A stretch of 64,000 nt of DNA, taken from Gibbula magus (taxonomy: Eukaryota; Mollusca; Gastropoda; Trochida; Trochidae). The DNA lies in the NCBI GenBank assembly GCA_936450465.1, contig OW388292.1:26758122-26822121 (forward strand), read 5' to 3'. Under the pieces are notes generated by a model. The model did not search any database, had not been told where the DNA came from, and saw only the letters and a program-made list of their open reading frames with translations. The first letter of the stretch is position 1, and each line of letters opens with the position of its first letter. The translations under genes and the position numbers were made by a program. Positions 1 through 11,110 of this stretch are shown here, in pieces.

Positions 1-504
1 CCTCAGGAGCCAACGTACAGGAACCATAGCTACTCTTGAAACAGAGTACTGGTATTCCAAGTTTGGTCAGGGGCTAATGACGCATATATGCATGTTATGG
101 CATTAGCAGTTTGAGTGTTAACTGTTAAGGTGTAAACAAGATCTTTTATCAAGAATCCACCAGGTTTTGGCCAAGTTCTTTCACTGTTAATTTGGAAAAA
201 AATGTCTATCCTTTTAATATGAAGATCAGAACAAATCTTTCACTGATTGATGTAAAAAAAGAAACAGGTCACATAACCTCAGGTCGCAGAACCTTCCAAA
301 TAGCACAAGGCTCATCCATGGGTCATGCATGGGAATGTTTTGAGATGTTTATTTATGTGTTAATTTACTTTACCGTGATCGGGTTGCAAGAATTAAACAT
401 TGAATTTTAACTCCCAAATACTCAAAGGGCACAACTAAGGGATTTATGTCGCTTTCATGAGTATTTTTCTGGTGTTACAGCTGCTAGTATTACGGCAAAG
501 AGAA

Positions 505-997
505 AGCCTGCAACATCAATGTGGCTATGTATTGCGGTGAAACCTGCAAGCATGGGCTGGAACTAACGACCAATGGGTGGTACTGCACTAAAATATGATG
601 TGGCATTGAACCCAAACCTAACTGCATATGGAGCAGTTCTCTACAGCAGATAAGTTGTGCTACAATTCAATGTAACTAACAATTGCTTTGTAGAATGTCT
701 CCTTGCTTAGTCGCACCTTTACATTCTGTCATTACGCAATTGAAATATGAAACGTCATCAACATCCGCATTGCAGTTTGTAATCATTCAGGATGTAAAGG
801 TGTATCACACTATATCAGCACTACAGTCCTTACTTTCATATAGCCGTCATAAAGCCAGTGTTATGAATACAAAAAAAGTTCTGTAATACGTATCTAACAA
901 ATTCAATGCAGTTAAGTTGCTGAGCCACTGGTGGGATAATACCCCGTGATCACATGATCCAAAGCAGAACGCACTAACCACTGCGCTTTTCCGCCCC
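505..997 (-). mobile_element. Degraded tRNA-derived SINE, interrupted
   Basis: The reverse complement resembles the SINE at about 12354-12590. The tail portion is at about 505-660 (matching ACCCAAACCT, GGAGCAGTTCTCTACAGCAG). The tRNA-like head is at about 915-997 (AACCACTGCGC as the reversed A box). The two parts are split by about 250 bases that include the inverted-repeat element at 714-802. Confidence 0.55.
714..802. mobile_element. 89-bp inverted-repeat element (CACCTTTAC family), copy 1
   Basis: Bounded by CACCTTTACAT and its complement ATGTAAAGGTG. The interior is nearly identical to 3957-4045 (for example AAACGTCATCAACATCCGCA). Both copies sit beside the same SINE tail, so the composite was probably copied as a unit. 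Confidence 0.6.
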
Positions 998-1417
998 TAC
1001 ACACTGAGGTATCAAGGTTGATTTCTATATAGCTGGGGTTTAAAGTAATATAGTATCCAGACAAATCTCGGAGATATTTTATAACTGACAGACTGAAAGA
1101 ATGCTACCTACGATATAAAAGGGTGGATAAATAAGACATCTGAATGTTTTGAATGTGAACAAAAATAAGCAAATCATAAGACAAGCTGAAAATGGAAAAT
1201 AAAACACATACATACAAGGGTACACTAAAACAACCATCATCTTGAAATGCACTCACAAAAATAAATTAATATTGACAACCATGCGAAAATAATCACAATG
1301 AGAATAATAGTTTGAAAAATAAACAGTGTGCTATGAGAGTTGTAATATGAATGACAATAACCTGACAGCCACAAATGAAAGATATGTGCACGTTCTCATT
1401 GCAAGATCACACTAACG

Positions 1418-1546
1418 GTCCATCCTGTCTCGGGGTAAACATATAGGCTTTGCTCCACGTTCATACTCTGGTTTAGAACATCACTCAAACCTGTGCACTG
1501 TGACCTATATGAGCGTATACATACGTTTTACCCCAAGACAGGATGA
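1418..1546. repeat. Foldback repeat
   Basis: Inverted arms TCCTGTCTCGGGGTAAA and TTTACCCCAAGACAGGA enclose about 95 bases. This is a short foldback or MITE-like sequence with no coding content. Confidence 0.55.
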
Positions 1547-2817
1547 ATTAAGCCACAAATTCAAGGTTAAACAATCAACAAAATCTGTGGTCAACTACTC
1601 TAATGCATTTTTATTATATTATACACAGCAAAATATAATCTTGTCTCATTGACAAGACAAGACAAGACAGACAATAGTCAGTCTCAAACATTAGACTATA
1701 AGGACTAGAGGATAGCGATAATAAAAGTCTTACATTTATAATGCTAGGGGATTTTTGCGGGTATAGAGAAATTAGATTAGAAGGTCGACAAGACGGATAT
1801 CTTGGGGTCGGGTACCCAGCCCTACTGTATAGCACAGTACAAGATTCTCAATAGAACAAGGAATAATGCAAGGTCTGGGCCTATATTTGTAAAACTCAGC
1901 ACTAAGATGTCTGTATCTAGATTAGCGCTAAGAGGGCCTTGGAGATCTATTCTAGTCATGACCCAAGGTACCCAACGTGGAAGGTGATATACATATGCTA
2001 TGATTAATAGGATCCTTGCAAAAAGAAAGAAATACAATGATAATGAATAATATATATTATAGAAAAAAAGAAACGAAGAGACATGAAGAGCCCAGATGAA
2101 TGTAGTGGTGAATGTTCCCACAACTGTATGAAATACTATTGAGCTTAAACTGGTTTTTCTTTCTCAATACTTACACCACAACTGGAGGAGCTATCCCAGA
2201 CCTAGAGCAGAAACCTAGTCTTAGGACAACACATGTATGTACTCATTTTACTTACATAGAGCATGCACAAAAAACAAAGGTGATTAACATGGCACTAACT
2301 CTAGCAAATGTTACAATGGTTTTTGAAACCTCTGGAGATTAATGATGCCACAATGATGTGGAAGCTGTAAAGAAGACAATTTGGAACATGTTCAAACGCA
2401 TATATGATTTCAAAAGTATACGGCTTTGACAGTAATTCTTTATTTAATCTATTCAAGATACAAGTTTTCACTACTAGCAACCCGGTACTAGGGGTTTTTT
2501 TTGCAAAAAAAAACAACTTTGTGGGGCATTTAGAAGTGGAATGCATCAGAAAAGGAAGATTTTTCTGGATATAACATAGGATGTAACCTGTTTATAAGAT
2601 TTGTTATTCTACAGGTTTTATTTCATTCCTAACAAACATTTTTGAAGTTTTAAAATATAGTTGTCAAAGCTGAAAAAAGCTACTATCAGTATTTTCCTTG
2701 TTATTCTTAACCAGTATAATATAACCATGGGTAGGAAGAAAATATTTGTGACATCAAAAACTGAAATTGAATCTAAAACCCATTAAGGATACTATAAAAG
2801 TTGTCGTGAACCAGTAC

Positions 2818-5800
2818 CTTGATTTTGATCTTCTTCTACGAGAACGAGTCCTGGAGGTTGATCGAGATCGTCGTCTTGGTGTCCTTGACCTTTTGCGAGA
2901 CCTTGATCTTCGTCGGGATCTTGACCTCTTACGAGAACGTGATCTCCTTCTAGAACGTGACCTCCGCCTTGACCGTGATCGTGACCTGCTTCGACCTCGT
3001 GACCTTGAACGTGACCTACTCCTTCGACTCTTGTCTAAACATATAAAAAGAATAAACATGTGATGACTTGGTCAGAGAATGGGAATGAATACATCCTGCC
3101 CCTACATCATAGCAGAGGTATAACAAACTGTCTCTCATAGCAATTGAAATACCAAAAACGACTCACAGATGTTCGTCGAGAGGTTTTAATCATTGAGACA
3201 GTAATTAGTGAGGGGAAGACGTTTTTGACTAAAAACAGACTTCCAAAGACCTGGATGCCAATCAATGAACCTATCTTAGCGAGGCAATTCCTTTAGCCCC
3301 TGATCTCTGTGCTTCACAAAGCTTTCCTAATGCTACAATAGTCATATGCCAATGTTTACAGATGGTACTCGTCTTATTTGAAAGCTCTCAGTTCAACAAG
3401 CTGGTTTCAAGAAGATGCAGATAGTCTTCGGAAGTTGAAGCAACTTACCCCCGGCTGCAGCAGCGATGAGAGACTGAGCCTCCTTCACCTTCTTCATGGC
3501 TTCCTCAATCTCGCGCTGAGACGCCTCCTGGGATTTGGTCAACGGCTTCACGATCGCACCCTTGGCGTGGACCACTCTACAAGACAAACATGTTACATGT
3601 AGGCATTTTTTCAACACACAATTATTTGACTAACACTATTATTAGCTTCCTTATCTCATACCTAGGTAGACGATTTCAGGTTTAATGCCTCTTAAATAGT
3701 GCCTCACTGGTAATTGTTGCATTGAGAAACCTGCAAAACTACTGCGATTTTACATTGCAATGAAGCCTGCAAGAACGGCTAGAAATGATGGTACTGTACT
3801 GAAATTTAATGTAGCGTTTTACCCAAACCGGACTGCATGTGGAGCAGTTCTCTACAGCAGACAAGTTGCTGATTACAGCGCTGCACCCCATTGTAACCAG
3901 TGTCAAATTGAACATACCCACACAATTGCTTTGTAGAACGTCTCATTGGTCAGTCACACCTTTACATTCTGTCATTACGCAATTGAAATATGAAACGTCA
4001 TCAACATCCGCATTGCAGTTTGTAATCATTCAGTACGTAAAGGTGAATCACACTTTATTTCCACTATACTTAACTACATATAAAGTAACAGAACAAAACT
4101 TACTTGAGAGCCCTCCTCTGGAACATGACTCCATTGTAAGTGAGAGCGGTGGCTACAGCTCGTTGATCAGTGAACTCAACGTACGCAAACCTGGTCGGTT
4201 GGTGCTCATCTCCAGCCATGCTGACGTATTTCACCTCGCCTACTTGACCGAAGAAGTTCAACAGCTGCTCTGGGGTTACCTGAAACAATACCATCTAGGT
4301 TACAATCTGAATTACGTAGCGTTTGGGTAAACTGTTCTACATTTAAGACATAACTGTCTCTCATAGCAATTGAAATATTGAAAATGACTCAGGTGTTCAT
4401 CGAGAGGTTTTAATCATTGAGACAGTAACAGAATAAATAATATTTGTTCGAAGAGAAAATTCCAAAATCCATTTCTGCAATAAGAAATTGTAAAATATTG
4501 ATCATCTTAAGGTTAATAAACTGAGTTGATGTACAGTGAACTAATGACACTTGTGAACATTTAGCTCTGATCTCTGGACTATATCTAATGCTCTTACAAA
4601 AGAGCTAAAAGGGGTTAATAACTGTATATTGAGAATATGAACTCACGGCAGGTTCTAGGTTTCCAACGTAGACAGTTCTGCGTATCTCCTCCACCTTGGT
4701 AGGCTCGGTGCATGCTGGGATAGAAGGATACTGAGCTAACCCGAGTGCAGTGAGTCGGGGGTCGGTCGTGTTGATCACCTGGTTCACTCCCGTCCCGGAT
4801 ATCTATAACAGTCATTTGTTTAGTAGATGCTACAGTTACATGGTTTCACTAATAAAGTGGGTTTGTATGTTGTTTTAGGTATATGACAACAATGATGTTA
4901 AATGCTCAAAATCTCATTTTTCCAGAGGAATAAAAGTTGCAAAATAGCACATTTATCGGGATACTAACTCATAACGTTCAGAGGTTTCCTCGCAAAACCG
5001 TCTGAAAACAGCCTGTTGTCTCCCATGTTCTGACGCAATTCAGTTAATCACAGGACCTCCAAAAAAAATTTCAGAGCAAGAAGCTAGGGGCAGATAACTC
5101 CAAACAGCTATACTTTCGTCTGTTCTGAATGCTTTCAAAACAGTTTAAAAACTATGATGTGATTGGTCAGCTATTTGCCTGGGCTTCGTCTGCGCTAAAC
5201 AAGTACGGAACACATGTCTATATGCGTGTCCTCAGACCTTGTGGCGAGGAATCTATAGAACCAATTCGTATCCCAAAACCAACTTTTTAGTATTTTGCGG
5301 ATTTAATTCATCGGAAGAGGGTCGACTGTGCTCAAAATATTTGGATGAATGATTTTAAAGTTAGAATTACTCTGATTATGTATAACCAGTTGAAAATCTC
5401 CTTGTCTTTGAAGAGCATTTACAAAAGGAATAAATAAGAAAAACAAGATTTTCTGGATAACACGTTCTCGTCTCTCATAGCAATTGAAATACCATAACCG
5501 ACTCACAGATGCTCGTCGAGAGGATTTAATCATCGAGACAGCTTAGCTCTGTATTTATTTTTTTATTTGTCATTTTTAAAGAGTAAAGTCCTTTAGCCTT
5601 TTGGACTATTTTCTTGTATCAAAATGAAATTGTTTGTGTACATGTAGATAAACCTTTGTTATTTTACAGTTAAGAGCACAAAACCAACTAAAAGGCATAA
5701 CAATGCTTAATAACAATCTGTAAAGAATGATTCTGATGTGACAAGTCTTTTTTCAACGATAGATTTGTACTAGAATTGACTCTTGAACAAGCTAATTTTT

Positions 5801-7402
5801 CAGACGCCACATTTGTATGGGTTTGTTTTTTTTACAATGTTTCAATATTTGTTCACCAGTCTTATCATGACGCAATTGACACATCAAAAGCAATCAGGTT
5901 CCAAGTTACCATTTAGACTGGATAGTAGAATTATTTTTGAAAATCTTCAGTCTCCTTACCTGGCTGGTCACATTACTAGGCCAGGCCGGTTGCCCAGGAA
6001 ACATCCCAGCAACGGCTTGAGGAGTGAGTTGGAGAGCTTTACTCTCATCTGGGATCTTACCTGTATAGTAAAGAAAACTATTTAACTTGATAAATACATT
6101 GAGTTAGATATTGTACTCATTGAAGGACATGCTTTCTAAGGATAAAATTAACTCTTAATTAGGTATTATTTGCAATCTTTCTCATTTTAAAATCCCAAAC
6201 AAATTGTTTTCAAACATTTATTTGGCTAGTACTTATTATTAAATACTCTATTATCAAGAAAACTTTTTAAGTTTGCAAAGTTATATTAAAAATCTCTACT
6301 CCAGTTAGGTGTTCCTGGATAACAAAAAAAAAATCAAAATTGCACAATTATCAGAGGTGTGAGATCAAGAATTATGAAATAAAGCTCATCTCTCATAGCA
6401 ATTGAAATACCAAAACCGACTCACAGTTGTTCGTCGAGAGGATATAATCATTGAGACAGCTATGCTTTGTATTTTTATTAGTATTAAGTGTTCAGATTGT
6501 TTCTGCAATCTATTAGTGTTTCCCTTCTGAAAAGTTTTTAGCTCTAATAGATAATTACAAATATTAAATTTTGATTTAAATCTATTTGTCTATGTATCTT
6601 TAGCCTACATTTGCTGATGTGTAGGGTGGTCATCTTATCACTTACAAGTACTTGTACTTTTCAATCTTTCAAAAAATCTTTGTTTTTTTATCATTATAAA
6701 TGTTCATTCTATCTTGTAGACTTTTAGCAAAGCTTTTAACATTAGCAATGTAGGCCTACCCTTTCATCAAATATGAATAGGTCACATCATAATAAAAATC
6801 CAAAAGTCGATGTCTTATGATACCCACCATCCATGACTGGAACAACGATTAAGGCTCTGTCAATGAAAACGGTGTTGGTAAGATGAAGGGCAACGCCCAC
6901 ATGTGTTGATTCGTCATACTCAACATAACACACTCGAGCTGCAACCACAATGTCAGAACTGAAAATAGAATATTAAAAGGATTATCAAATTTAAATTCAT
7001 TTTATTTTGGATCTTTACTTTCAAATTAAGGCAATTTTCTCAGCAAGTCCACTAAAAAACACATTTCAGACTTATTCAATGGACTAAGACATTCATAAAT
7101 CAAGGACTTACTAAATTCGACCAAAATTCTTTTGTACAAAATTAATATTTCAAAATAAATATTTAATTAAAAATCATTCCGTGTTTAGGAAGATTATATG
7201 TCAAAATATTCATTACATCATTTGCTTTTTTCTTTATGTTCAACATCAAGACCATAATGAGCATATATACTTACTCTGGGGGATACATTTTCAGTTCTCT
7301 GATTCGACCGATAAAGCCGAAGAGCGTTTTCATTTGCTCTTTCGTCGCTGCCGGTGCGACATTTGTCACCTGTATAACCTTGGTGTCAAATTTATCCGAC
7401 AT
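2818..7402 (-). CDS. SREK1: SREK1 splicing regulator, two RRMs plus RS domain (3' end open)
   Basis: Splicing regulatory glutamate/lysine-rich protein 1 (SFRS12), a nuclear SR-related protein that modulates splice-site choice. Coding exons read 7402-7275, 6958-6828, 6060-5960, 4802-4647, 4279-4104, 3576-3449 and 3034-2818; each has AG/GT borders and the phases join without a break for about 345 residues. RRM1 is at about residues 7-80 (KVIQVTNVAP, RVCYVEY, HLTNTVFIDRALIVVP). RRM2 is at about 163-235 (RRTVYVGNL, FFGQVGEVKYVSMAGDE, TRFAYVEF, NGVMFQRRALK). A helical IEEAMKKVKEAQSLI motif at about 255-270 precedes an RS-dipeptide domain. This matches the long vertebrate isoform. The start is the ATG at 7402, opening MSDKFDTKVIQVTNV. 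The last donor seen (GTACTG after 2818) is weak. The remaining C-terminal exons were not found and probably lie before position 1; reading through the donor instead gives a stop at 2754. Neighbour: SGT, divergent. Confidence 0.93.
3128..3201 (-). ncRNA. Intronic ~74-nt structured element, copy A (snoRNA-like candidate)
   Basis: Lies in the SREK1 intron between the RRM2 3' exon and the RS exon, in the sense orientation. The ends pair (CTGTCTC / GAGACAG). Just inside the stem are AUGAUUA (one mismatch to box C, RUGAUGA) and AUGA (one mismatch to box D, CUGA). The 3' end is about 93 nt before the 3' splice site. The box C/D reading is an inference; a tiny foldback repeat is the alternative. Confidence 0.4.
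3957..4045. mobile_element. 89-bp inverted-repeat element (CACCTTTAC family), copy 2
   Basis: Second copy, within the SREK1 intron between exons 5 and 6. Ends are CACCTTTAC / GTAAAGGTG. A SINE-tail fragment precedes it at about 3765-3895, in the same arrangement as at 505-802. Short ORFs crossing it come from the repeat. Confidence 0.6.
4354..4425 (-). ncRNA. Intronic ~72-nt structured element, copy B (snoRNA-like candidate)
   Basis: Same element in the SREK1 intron between exons 4 and 5, sense orientation. The terminal pairing extends to TTACTGTCTC / GAGACAGTTA. The middle carries a perfect CUGA (possible box D'). The 3' end is 74 nt from the 3' splice site, a spacing typical of intron-processed box C/D snoRNAs. 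The middle third is more diverged than in the other copies, while both ends are nearly identical. Confidence 0.4.
5469..5541 (-). ncRNA. Intronic ~73-nt structured element, copy C (snoRNA-like candidate)
   Basis: Same element in the SREK1 intron between exons 3 and 4, sense orientation. It keeps GATGATTA near the 5' end and TTTCAATTGCTATGAGAG near the 3' end. The outer base pairs are one or two bases weaker than in copies A and B. It lies about 666 nt from the 3' splice site, which fits intron-processed snoRNA geometry less well. Confidence 0.35.
6388..6459 (-). ncRNA. Intronic ~72-nt structured element, copy D (snoRNA-like candidate)
   Basis: Same element in the SREK1 intron between exons 2 and 3, sense orientation. 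AATGATTA and TTTCAATTGCTATGAGAG are retained. It lies about 327 nt upstream of the 3' splice site. Together with A-C it gives one copy in each of four of the six introns seen. Confidence 0.35.
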
Positions 7403-7899
7403 TTTAATCGTTTGTGTTGTACAACCTTAAATGAAAATGAATTAAATATACACTATCTTCAAAATAAATCGTGCAACTATCGAAAAGATAGGCACAAATA
7501 AGAACCAAGCGCCATTTGCACGCTGTCGACGGTCCTACGCTTGTAACATTGCACGCGAGATTACCGGTTTACGGCACAGTCATACTACTTTACTCATAAC
7601 TTATTTCATTGCACATATGTTGAACGGTAGGTAAATCGTCATTCGTATTTTAAAGCTTAAAACTTATATTTCAATCTTGGTATATTATTAACAACGTAAA
7701 ATCAAACATACACTTGGTCACATGAATCATTGAAATCAAATGATTTTGGTATTGAATTGATGTTTAAAATTAAATACGAGTACCGTATATATCCTCTAAT
7801 AAAAAAAACTAACATTCAGTTATGCAATCCTATGCACTCACACCATCATAGAAGGATGATATAATTCTAAAAAAAATTCAGGGTCCTGAAAATGAAAGC

Positions 7900-8143
7900 T
7901 TTCTGTATCAAATACTTTTGGAGAAGAAGTCGTTAAAGATTTTAGGGTGGACCCCTTGCCACGCCCATATTTGATAGGCGGTCAAGTTGAAATGAACAAA
8001 CTTGCATTTACAAGTAATAAAGATGTTATACTGAAAGTTTCGGCTTCCTATGCAAACTGGTTTCGGAGAAGAAGTCGTTTAAAGGTTTTAGGAAAACTGC
8101 CTGCCACGCTCATATATCTGGCCTTTCGGGCCTGATGAGCTAA
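7900..8143 (+). mobile_element. Pearl-type element, 3' end remnant
   Basis: Ends in GGCCTTTCGGGCCTGATGAG followed by CTAA, the same terminus as the elements ending at 40845 and 62018. It is preceded by two diverged core units with the GGAGAAGAAGTCG motif. The 5' end is missing. Confidence 0.6.
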
Positions 8144-8400
8144 GAAGCAATACTTCCAAATTGTTCTTGTAAAAAATCATGGATGATGATGAGGAGCACA
8201 AATATTTCCTGGATTTTCTGGATAACAACTCCTTATTCCGAGAGCAAGACGTTTCGATACATTTCATCACAATTGTAATTATATTTAAGTAACTAGCATC
8301 AGGGTGGCTATAATAATTATGAGTCTTAATATATGTGCGCCATTAGATCACATCTAGTCGGATTAAAAGGTTCAAATGAATTAATGCAACGTTGCATTAA

Positions 8401-9092
8401 AGGATGGATGAAATGACATATGGTCCAAATCGGATTCATTAAAATGTCAGTTTGACAATTGCTCGATTTTAAATTTCTGAAATCGGTCCATAAATTACTT
8501 ATATACGGCTTTTTAAAAAACCGCCTGATTTAGCCCCGGCGACCAGAATGAAAGTCTGCGGGGGTGTGACCCGTGAAGGGATGACTTCTGTGACGTATGT
8601 GGAGGAATTTGATTTTCAGCGATACTCACAATTCAACGTAATTTCGCAACATTTTGATTGTTAATTTCACAAAGATACCTTCAATAAACCAACTTAAATT
8701 TCCCATATATCGAATGTTTAGATATCCAACTAGGTAATTCCGAAGATGACAATTACACAATTATTACATAAACATGTCATTTTGGCGATGTAATACACCT
8801 CATAAATTCATTTAGCGGCAGTGATAATTATCATTAATTAATTAACGAGACACCGGTGGAGAAGCTATCTAGCCGCCCCGCCTATCGCTTATCACAGTCA
8901 CGCCTCAGTGAGCATTTTCAAAAGGATTCGCCGAACAAATTGCGATAGTGTTAAAATGGGTGAATTAAAATCGTCTTAATTATCAATTGCAAGTGTATAT
9001 TGTCTCGATTTTATGCTCAATTGATTCCGATATACAATATACGTATAGGTAATCATCTGTCATTCTTGAGAAAAATGCATTTCATCTATCCT
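8401..9092 (+). mobile_element. 692-bp non-autonomous DNA transposon, TTAA target, copy 1
   Basis: The termini are AGGATGGATGAAAT and, at the right end, ATTTCATCTATCCT. The left flank is TTAA and the right flank is TTGA (TTAA with one change). It is nearly identical, in the opposite direction, to 30845-31539. No transposase ORF. The TTAA site suggests mobilisation by a piggyBac-type transposase (inference). Confidence 0.75.
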
Positions 9093-9639
9093 TTGAGTCG
9101 ACCTCGCCTCCTTATCAAGTTGCCTTCGTTAAGCCCTCTCCGCACTACAGTTCTGTTGCCACAGGTTTCCCCACAGACCAAATGGCAAGCTTTAAATTTA
9201 TTAGTTTGAAACAAACACGTTGTATAAACGTTTCCTTTTTCAATTTGTAATTTTTGTTTTACACTCTTCAAATTTATGAAAACATATAAAGCTGCTGATC
9301 AAAAAGAGAAGACCAAAGTTTGAGACAAAAGTAATAATTGTTTTCTTGTGGAGTTCATATATATCAGACCTATTTGAACTAAATACGTAACGGAAAAATA
9401 CTCTCGACCCGTCAAAGTGCACCGTTTCACACAATTCAATTACATGTGCTAAATCAGCTACGCTGGAAGCGCTTGTAAAATCTCAAAAATACTGTTTTGC
9501 GGTGGTTGAATTAGAAACTGCAGTTACTGCATTCATATTATACAGAGGGCTGGGTTCTAACAAGCTGATAACATGGATAAACATGATCTGAGATTTCGTT
9601 ATTTGAAAACTGGTAATAAAGTAAAATATAGTCCATGAG

Positions 9640-9722
9640 CATTTCACATGTTTGCAGTTTCCAAACCCGATACTTGTCGGCATATGGTTTGGATACAAGA
9701 AGTCATGATATGCCAAAATTTG
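9640..9722 (+). pseudogene. Decayed fragment of SGT coding exon 2
   Basis: TCGGCATATGG and ATACAAGAAGTCATGA match the core of SGT exon 2 (11576-11609) in the same orientation, with a few substitutions, 1.9 kb upstream of the real exon. The match fades on both sides and the reading frame is not kept. It looks like an old local duplication of the exon. Confidence 0.6.
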
Positions 9723-10870
9723 GACATTACATTTTAATAAAATATTTACAGTATTCGTGTGAGTGGAATTACCTGTAACTTGCAACTTACTCAAATATGT
9801 ACTAATGATGTGTGTTGTCTCGTATATTATTCTAGAGAACTGCGACCAGGTTTTTCATCGTGAGTGAGGGTCGCTCATTTCTTCTAGATGAATCACGCAA
9901 AATTAGCTTTAGGTGTTTGTGAGAGGATAATGCCGGCCTCCACTGATATAGACCTATTTCGTGTAATCTTTTCTTCACACCGTGGTTCAGAATGTTGAAC
10001 ACACACAAATAAATTATAAATTACGTTGATTAAGACAACAGACATCTGCTGTTATGACATTGAATAACATTTTCCATTTAATAAAATGTTTATGTGATCA
10101 AAAATAGGTATACGATATGGTAATTCAACGTTCACTTTCAAATTATATTATATAATATCAATCTAAACCGTATCCATAAAATTTAAACATTCATCTATAA
10201 TCTTCGAAATGAATAACTATATTCCAAGCCAGGTCTCTAAAACTTTACAATAAATAGTATCAATCAGTTGTACAACAAATGCTATCAATTATGTTAGACG
10301 CGAGTATGTTGAACGAGTTATCTTCCCTGTCGATTACGACACTATCGTTTTAAGTAAGTACTCGCTATGAATGTCAAACTTTATTTTCCTTGAGCTACAT
10401 AAAATTTTGCGGACGCTAAAAGTGTAAAACTACGCGCCATTACGGTAATATAAAGTAATTTGTTCTTTGCGACATCTCTTCCAACAACACGTCGTCAAAA
10501 TCTACTTCCGGTGATTTTTCAGGGAGAAGTTTGATCCCAAGGGAATTATTATTGAGCAAGGTATACACCTGATGAAGTAACAACCTTTGATTGTTGTGGT
10601 TATTGGGTTACACATTTACTGGTGATTATAAATACTTTTTGAGTCTGGTTCTTTTACAAAGGATTCAACGATATGATTTCACAAAGCATATTTTTATCGA
10701 TAGCCTTGTTATCGCATGGGCTGAGATACAGTGTTGGTCTATTAATAACATTTAATCATTTAGGTAGGATATGTCTTGGGAACATTTTTTCGAAATACGT
10801 CACATGGGCATAATGATCAAAATTGGTGGCAATGACAGAATAATTGTTGAGGGGCATTGAGAAATAGAAT

Positions 10871-11031
10871 AAGTAAGAAATGAAGATTTATGGATAATTA
10901 CTTCTTTATTGGGATAACGTTTCAGAGTTTATGCTTACTCCGTTGATTCAATTAATATAATACTTCGAAACAAATGCTATGTATGTTCACAATAAAGAAG
11001 TTGTTACTCAGAAATCTTCCTTTCTTACTAA
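10871..11031. repeat. Foldback repeat in SGT 5' region
   Basis: Arms AAGTAAGAAATGAAGATTT... and its imperfect complement ending TCTTCCTTTCTTACT, with CTTCTTTATTG / CAATAAAGAAG inside. Related single-arm copies occur near 25108-25190 and, reversed, 28983-29075. The last two also carry a CCTGATGAAGGAG / CATCAGGTGG motif. Confidence 0.5.
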
Positions 11032-11110
11032 CAGTATTTTTTCAATAATAATTTGCAGTAATAAAGAATAAATGTTGTCCTTAATTAGGTCCATATCCCA
11101 CCAACTGAAG

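Larger units (their letters stand above)
1..2753. other. Non-coding DNA 3' of SREK1; no gene recognised
   Basis: I see no exon that continues the SREK1 RS domain here. The stretch holds a degraded reverse-oriented SINE interrupted by a small inverted-repeat element, a foldback at 1418-1546, and a short AGACA-type microsatellite near 1650. Short ORFs on both strands have no coding character. Confidence 0.6.
7403..11110. promoter_or_regulatory. Divergent interval between SREK1 and SGT
   Basis: About 3.7 kb between two divergent start codons. It contains a pearl-type 3' remnant (to 8143), a 692-bp TTAA element (8401-9092), a decayed copy of SGT exon 2 (about 9650-9722), and a foldback near 10871-11031. 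An ETS-like ACTTCCGG at about 10503 and a possible non-coding exon ending AGCAAG at 10560 before GTATAC could mark the SGT promoter and first exon. The SGT coding start follows a plausible acceptor (AATTAG, about 11088). No other gene is seen. Confidence 0.5.

Noticed and set aside
2155..2200. Candidate extra SREK1 exon (acceptor CTCTAG, donor GTAAGT on the minus strand)
   Set aside because: The roughly 30-base insert would encode a non-RS peptide unlike SREK1, so the signals are probably fortuitous.
2767..3063. 98-codon plus-strand ORF rich in Leu, Arg and Asp
   Set aside because: It is the antisense shadow of the SREK1 RS-domain exon; the RS codons read backwards give Leu/Asp/Arg runs.
3839..4330. 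163-codon plus-strand ORF
   Set aside because: It spans a SINE fragment, the 89-bp inverted-repeat element and the antisense of SREK1 exon 5. No single gene explains it.
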